A stretch of DNA of 36,485 bases, from assembly GCA_013697735.1 (NCBI GenBank), contig JACCWH010000080.1:1-36485 (forward strand). Direction: 5' to 3'. The stretch's first letter is position 1; each line of letters starts with the position of its first letter. The position numbers and the translations under genes are program-made. Shown piece after piece: positions 33,178 through 36,485 of the stretch. The stretch is from Trueperaceae bacterium. GTDB taxonomy: Bacteria > Deinococcota > Deinococci > Deinococcales > Trueperaceae. The notes under the pieces were generated by a model. That model worked only from the letters and a program-made list of their open reading frames with translations, was not told where the DNA came from and searched no databases.

Positions 33178-33242
33178 CGTGTGTGCGGGTCCGGCCCTTC
33201 GACGCGGACCTCGAACCATACGTTGCTCTCGTAACGGGACAT
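33174..33242 (-). CDS. 22-codon ORF translationally coupled to the P450
   Basis: MSRYESNVWFEV and ten further residues (22 in all) read from an ATG at 33242. It has an excellent ribosome binding site (GAGGAGG, five bases spacing). Its TGA overlaps the P450 ATG as ATGA. This is the best ribosome binding site near the P450, so the short ORF probably delivers ribosomes to it. It may be a leader peptide, a real microprotein or the end of a lost gene. The 199 bases upstream (33243-33441) show no convincing gene. Confidence 0.45.
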   Translation of the reverse strand: MSRYESNVWFEVRVEGPDPHTR

Positions 33243-33441
33243 GACGCCTCCTCGGTGTTCGCCGCCGGCGCTCGCGGCCGTAGGCTGCGCCTTCCTGATC
33301 GCGATCCGGGTCCGCCTCCCCGCGGCCTCCACGGCTTCCACGGCTTCCGGACCATAGAGGCGCTGCAGCCCTGGACCGCCCTCGGCCGTCACACGAGCGC
33401 GACGCCGAATGTGCTCACGCGGTCGGCGTGCCGGCGGTACG

Positions 33442-34368
33442 TCAGCTCCGCTGCGTATCCTTCGTCCGCTTGTGGGCGTACATCTTCGTGTCGGCCTCCG
33501 ACAGGATGTCGTCCGGGGACTCGTCGCCCGTGATTCGTCCCACGTAGCCGACGCTGAGCGACAGCGGCACCGTCTCCTCCGACCCTGACTCCGCCGCTGG
33601 GAGCCGGACGTGCAGCCCCTGCGTGAGACGGTGGACGGTGTCGTCGAGACGCTCGACCCCGTCGGCGCCGACGAGCAGCACGACGAATTCGTCGCCGCCC
33701 CAGCGCGCCACGAAATCGGTCGCTCGTACGGCAGAGGCGACGTGCGCCGCCACCTGTCGCAGCGCCTCGTCGCCGCCGCCGTGGCCGAAGCGGTCGTTGA
33801 TCGACTTGAACGAGTCGAGGTCGAGGAAGATCGCCGAGAAGACGCCCTCAGAACCCCGCCGCTCCCGCTGCAGTTCGCCAATCCGCTCGTAGAGCGCCGT
33901 CCGGTTCGGGAGCCCGGTGAGAGCGTCGCGATAGGCGATGTGCCGGAGACGGACGTTGGTGCGTGCCACGAGGTGCTGCTGCTCGCGTGCCTCGAGCGCC
34001 CGCCGGACGAATGCGACGAGCACGCGCGCTCGCGTCGGTTGCGTGAGCACCGTGGCGTTGCGCCAAGGCACGGCCGGCGCCTCGTGGAGCGGTGTCAGGA
34101 CGATGATCGGCAGCGACGACCAGGCGGGTTCGCGCTCCTGGAACCGTTCGATCACCGCCGCGGCGTCGAGGTAGATCGCGCGCGCCGTCACGAGCACGAC
34201 GCCGTAGGTGTCCTGTGCCGCGGCGAGCGCGCGTTCGAAGGCCTCCCCGTCGTGCACCACATCGCATTGGAGTCCAGCGCCGGCAAGCCGGTCTGCGATC
34301 AGCTCGGCGTTGCGCCGCACGGGCGCGAACACCAGGACGCGAACGTCATCCCGTCGGTGCGACATCAT
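33442..34368 (-). CDS. Pseudo-receiver-GGDEF diguanylate cyclase
   Basis: Residues 10-125 of 308 have the length and strand pattern of a response-regulator receiver. The acidic pair, phospho-acceptor Asp and conserved Lys are all missing (VLVFAPVRR, VVLVTARA, LTQPTR), so it is a pseudo-receiver that cannot be phosphorylated in the usual way. A coiled linker leads to a full GGDEF domain (about 142-300): DALTGLPNR, FLDLDSFKSIND and GGDEF at 224-228. The inhibitory I-site RATD (215-218) is also present. It should make cyclic di-GMP from two GTP in the cytoplasm and be product-inhibited. The start overlaps the end of the KaiC-like gene by 23 bases. Confidence 0.86.
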   Translation of the reverse strand: MMSHRRDDVRVLVFAPVRRNAELIADRLAGAGLQCDVVHDGEAFERALAAAQDTYGVVLVTARAIYLDAAAVIERFQEREPAWSSLPIIVLTPLHEAPAVPWRNATVLTQPTRARVLVAFVRRALEAREQQHLVARTNVRLRHIAYRDALTGLPNRTALYERIGELQRERRGSEGVFSAIFLDLDSFKSINDRFGHGGGDEALRQVAAHVASAVRATDFVARWGGDEFVVLLVGADGVERLDDTVHRLTQGLHVRLPAAESGSEETVPLSLSVGYVGRITGDESPDDILSEADTKMYAHKRTKDTQRS

Positions 34369-35866
34369 CGTCCGTGGAGGCAGCGCGCCGTCCGGACACG
34401 ATGTGCCGGGCCACGAGCCCGACGGCGCCGTGCAGTTCGACGACGTCGACGCCCTCGGACGTGATCTTCAGCTCATGGATCCGTGTGTCGTGCCGGCCAT
34501 CGCGCCGCTTCACGACGGTGAGCGCCTTGTGGAGGCCGTCGGGTCCCTCGAAGAACTGCATCACGATCTTGACGTCGACCGTCTCGCTGATGTCGACCGG
34601 AAACACGCTGCCGGACTCGGGCATCATCGCGTGCGCCAGCGTCAGGATCGAGATCACGCCGCGATGGTTCATGAACCGAACCACGTCTCGGAGCTGCGTC
34701 AGGAGCAACGGTTCCGATTGCATCGCCTGGTAGTAGCCGGAGAGCGAGTCGACGATCACGAGCTGTGCCCCCCAGCCGATCCCCGACCGGAGCACGGTCG
34801 CGAACTCCCCCGGCAGGATGCTCGGCCGCTCGACCTGGATCACGCGCAGCAGGTCGTTCTCGATGTGGGGCCGCAAGTCCATCCCGAGTGCCGCCGAACG
34901 CGCGAGGAAGGTGCGCTCGAGTTCCTCGAAGAGATAGAACAGCACCTTCGTCCCGCGCTGCAGCGCAGCGTAGGCGTAGTGGGTCGCCAGCGTCGTCTTC
35001 CCGACACCCGACGGTCCGACGAGCAGGCACGACGTCCCGGCACTGAGACCGCCGCCGACGATCTCGTCGAGCTCCTTCGAACCGGTCGCGAGGTCGTCGG
35101 TGAAATCGACGTCGGGCGCGGGCCGGGGCTCCTCGTTCGGCGTCATCCTCGGGTAGACGATGAGGCCGCCCTTCACGATCTGGTAATCCTGCTCCCCGCC
35201 CAGGAAATCGCTGCCGCGAACCTTGCTGACTGTGAGTCGTGAGTACTGAACACCGTGGGGCGAGACCACGTGGGCAAGGTCGATGATGCCGTCGGCCACC
35301 ATCTCGGTGTTCGATCCCCGTTCGTAGCTGGTGAAAAGTGCGGTGACGTCGAGCCGGTCGAAGAGCTCGACGAGGGTAAAGAGCTCCTGCTCGAAACGCC
35401 CCGGCACCGTGGCGAGAATCTCCATGAATGAGAGGGAGTCGAACACGAAGCGCTGCGGTTGGACCTCCTCGACGAGGGCCCGCACACGCGCGGCGATGTC
35501 GACGAGTTCGACCTCGTCCGGTACGAAGACGTCCTGCTTCGAACGCATCTGCTCGAGCGCTTCATGCGGCGAGATGGCCTGAACGCTGATGCCGTCGAGT
35601 GACCAGCCGTGCGACCAGGCCATCCGCTCCAACATGCGCGTCGGCTGGTAGAGGTTCACGAACAAGCAGCGCTCACCCCGCGCGACGCCGTCGAGCAGGA
35701 ACTGTAGCGCCAGCGTCGTCTTGCCCACGCCCGCCCCGCCACGGAGGAGGTAGACGCCGTGCTCGGGGAGCCCTCCGTGGAGGATGTCGTCGAGGCCCTC
35801 GATACCCGTGGAGACGCGCGCGAACGAGTTGCCGTCGCCGCCTGCGTCGCGCTCGACCGCGCTCAT
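34346..35866 (-). CDS. Double-domain KaiC-like RecA-superfamily ATPase
   Basis: The 506-residue protein has two tandem KaiC/RadA-type ATPase domains (about 14-240 and 256-480), the size and plan of cyanobacterial KaiC. Walker A loops are GGAGVGKTT (43-51) and GPSGVGKTT (284-292); Walker B strands are RFVFDSLSF and LVIVDSLSG. The catalytic Glu-Glu pair is intact in domain 2 (E314-E315, LFEELE) but is Tyr-Gln in domain 1 (73-74). The region matching KaiC phosphosites S431-T432 reads S427-E428 (DISET). Such proteins form hexamers and act in timing or signalling. The start lacks a clear ribosome binding site. It is coupled to the cyclase downstream. Confidence 0.85.
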   Translation of the reverse strand: MSAVERDAGGDGNSFARVSTGIEGLDDILHGGLPEHGVYLLRGGAGVGKTTLALQFLLDGVARGERCLFVNLYQPTRMLERMAWSHGWSLDGISVQAISPHEALEQMRSKQDVFVPDEVELVDIAARVRALVEEVQPQRFVFDSLSFMEILATVPGRFEQELFTLVELFDRLDVTALFTSYERGSNTEMVADGIIDLAHVVSPHGVQYSRLTVSKVRGSDFLGGEQDYQIVKGGLIVYPRMTPNEEPRPAPDVDFTDDLATGSKELDEIVGGGLSAGTSCLLVGPSGVGKTTLATHYAYAALQRGTKVLFYLFEELERTFLARSAALGMDLRPHIENDLLRVIQVERPSILPGEFATVLRSGIGWGAQLVIVDSLSGYYQAMQSEPLLLTQLRDVVRFMNHRGVISILTLAHAMMPESGSVFPVDISETVDVKIVMQFFEGPDGLHKALTVVKRRDGRHDTRIHELKITSEGVDVVELHGAVGLVARHIVSGRRAASTDDDVAPTG

Positions 35867-35925
35867 CGGGACTTCGGGGGCCGAGGCGAGCGAAGGAAGT
35901 GGATCCTACGGTGCGTCACGTGGCG

Positions 35926-35931
35926 ATACTA
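35926..35931 (-). promoter_or_regulatory. Possible -10 element for the KaiC-like operon (TAGTAT)
   Basis: The minus strand shows TAGTAT about 60 bases before the KaiC-like ATG. It is one of the few AT-rich hexamers in this gap. No convincing -35 is seen. Confidence 0.35.
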
Positions 35932-36000
35932 ACGCACTCGCGCCAAACAAAATCGAGGCGATGTGATGTACACCTAACTGGGGGCCGCGACCGGCGCCCA

Positions 36001-36017
36001 CGGTTGACGTTCAACCG
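36001..36017. repeat. 17-base palindrome CGGTTGA-CGT-TCAACCG
   Basis: Perfect 7-base arms flank CGT in the gap between the KaiC-like gene and the ArsR-like remnant. The spacing and symmetry suit a dimeric regulator. GGTTGA and TCAACC also occur at 24253 and 24218. Confidence 0.4.
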
Positions 36018-36059
36018 CTGGGTCGACGGAACATCGGCGCGCTCGTAACGATCGCTCAC

Positions 36060-36322
36060 ATGCTTGATCATCGATTCGATGGTGACGCCTCCCCCCACAC
36101 AGCACCGGCAGACGTCGGCGCAATCTTCAACGCGCTCTCGGATGGCCACCGACGCCGCATCCTCCGGGCACTCGAGGACGGGCGCCCCTCCCCATCAGCC
36201 TCGCAGCCGTTTCGAACTCCGCGCCACGCGGCTGGCCGGCGGTCCGATGGCGGGGCGCGTGGGCGGGCGGATCCCTCGGCGCAGCCTACGAGGCGTGGTT
36301 CGCGGAGGGTACGACGAGCTAG
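36060..36322 (+). pseudogene. Decayed ArsR-like regulator fragment
   Basis: From the ATG at 36060 the first 43 codons include VGAIFNALSDGHRRRILRAL, the first helices of an ArsR-type winged helix-turn-helix. The resemblance then stops in that frame. A second frame continues from about 36187 with PISLAAVSNSAPRGWPAV and ends at TAG 36320-36322, suggesting a frameshift near 36186. The original frame stays open to the window end but reads as non-coding (Arg/Ser/Pro-rich). No ribosome binding site is evident. Treated as a relic; a sequencing error is the alternative. Confidence 0.35.
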
Positions 36323-36384
36323 GAGCCCATCAATGGAGGAAGCCTCACGCGAAATGATCCCCGGCGGGAGCAAGCGCGCGACGT

Positions 36385-36485
36385 TCAGCGCGGCCGCGCG
36401 AACACCTGCGTCCAGTAGCCTCCCTCGTGGCCGACCCCGAGATGGACGAAGCGGTCGTGCATCACGTTGGCGCAGTGCCCGGGGC
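36385..36485 (-). CDS. CAP/SCP-domain protein, C-terminal end only (cut by window edge)
   Basis: The minus strand reads PGHCANVMHDRFVHLGVGHE, then GGYWTQVFARPR and stop. This is the closing block of CAP (SCP/PR-1) domains, whose typical ending is HC-NIM ... VGVG ... YWTQVF. CAP proteins are usually secreted or envelope-bound with poorly known function. Only 33 codons lie inside the window. Confidence 0.8.
   Translation of the reverse strand, partial: PGHCANVMHDRFVHLGVGHEGGYWTQVFARPR

Noticed and set aside
33320-33350. Short tandem repeat around CCACGGCTTC
   Set aside because: Only two to three imperfect units; no evidence of function.
33174-33400. Longer version of the 22-codon ORF starting at a GTG near 33395
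   Set aside because: No ribosome binding site is present and the extra residues look like a short GC-rich repeat (GCCGTGGA). Only the ATG with a strong site is kept.
1-36485. CRISPR arrays, tRNA or rRNA genes, transposons
   Set aside because: No spaced direct repeats, cloverleaf-like or rRNA stretches, or transposase motifs were seen on reading both strands.

Overview
The window is about two-thirds G+C, densely coded and bacterial. It contains no rRNA, tRNA, phage or insertion-sequence gene that I can see. Five genes have a -10-like hexamer of the form TAnnnT exactly six bases before the start codon and no ribosome binding site, which implies leaderless mRNAs. That habit, the high G+C and Sec signal peptides ending in AxAQ fit Deinococcota (perhaps a Truepera-like organism). 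The assignment is an inference; no marker gene is present.

Layout. (1) 1-3.8 kb: an aldo/keto reductase, a class I methyltransferase and a CPA1-type cation/proton antiporter. (2) 4.0-5.6 kb: a two-gene unit of a ROK kinase without the usual zinc cysteines and a TalC/FSA-like aldolase without the usual first-strand Asp. (3) 5.7-6.3 kb: a MarR regulator whose promoter carries a perfect palindrome, divergent from an IclR regulator. (4) 6.3-14.1 kb: a seven-gene peptide operon of IclR, peptide-binding protein, two permeases, M19 dipeptidase, a glutamine-amidotransferase-like protein and an S33-like hydrolase. No ATPase gene is present. (5) 14.1-20.9 kb: an esterase-like hydrolase, a LolA-like exported protein, a THUMP RNA methyltransferase, an inositol-monophosphatase-family enzyme, an aldo/keto reductase remnant, a SulP anion transporter and a universal stress protein.

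(6) 20.9-30.5 kb: a divergent catabolic locus. On the minus strand are IclR, a DHDPS/NAL-family lyase and a cytoplasmic sulfatase, each overlapping the next by four bases. On the plus strand are a fucose-isomerase-like protein, an FGGY kinase and a three-part TRAP transporter. Two back-to-back promoters share ATGGAACG sites. The simplest reading is import and breakdown of an acidic, possibly sulfated, sugar.

(7) 30.6-35.9 kb, all minus strand: a double-domain KaiC-like ATPase overlapping a pseudo-receiver-GGDEF diguanylate cyclase, then a tiny ORF coupled to a cytochrome P450, a DUF2231-like membrane protein and a lipoprotein. The KaiC-like protein and the cyclase are the most unusual pair in the window. 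(8) The right end holds a decayed ArsR-like fragment and the C-terminus of a CAP-domain protein cut by the window edge.
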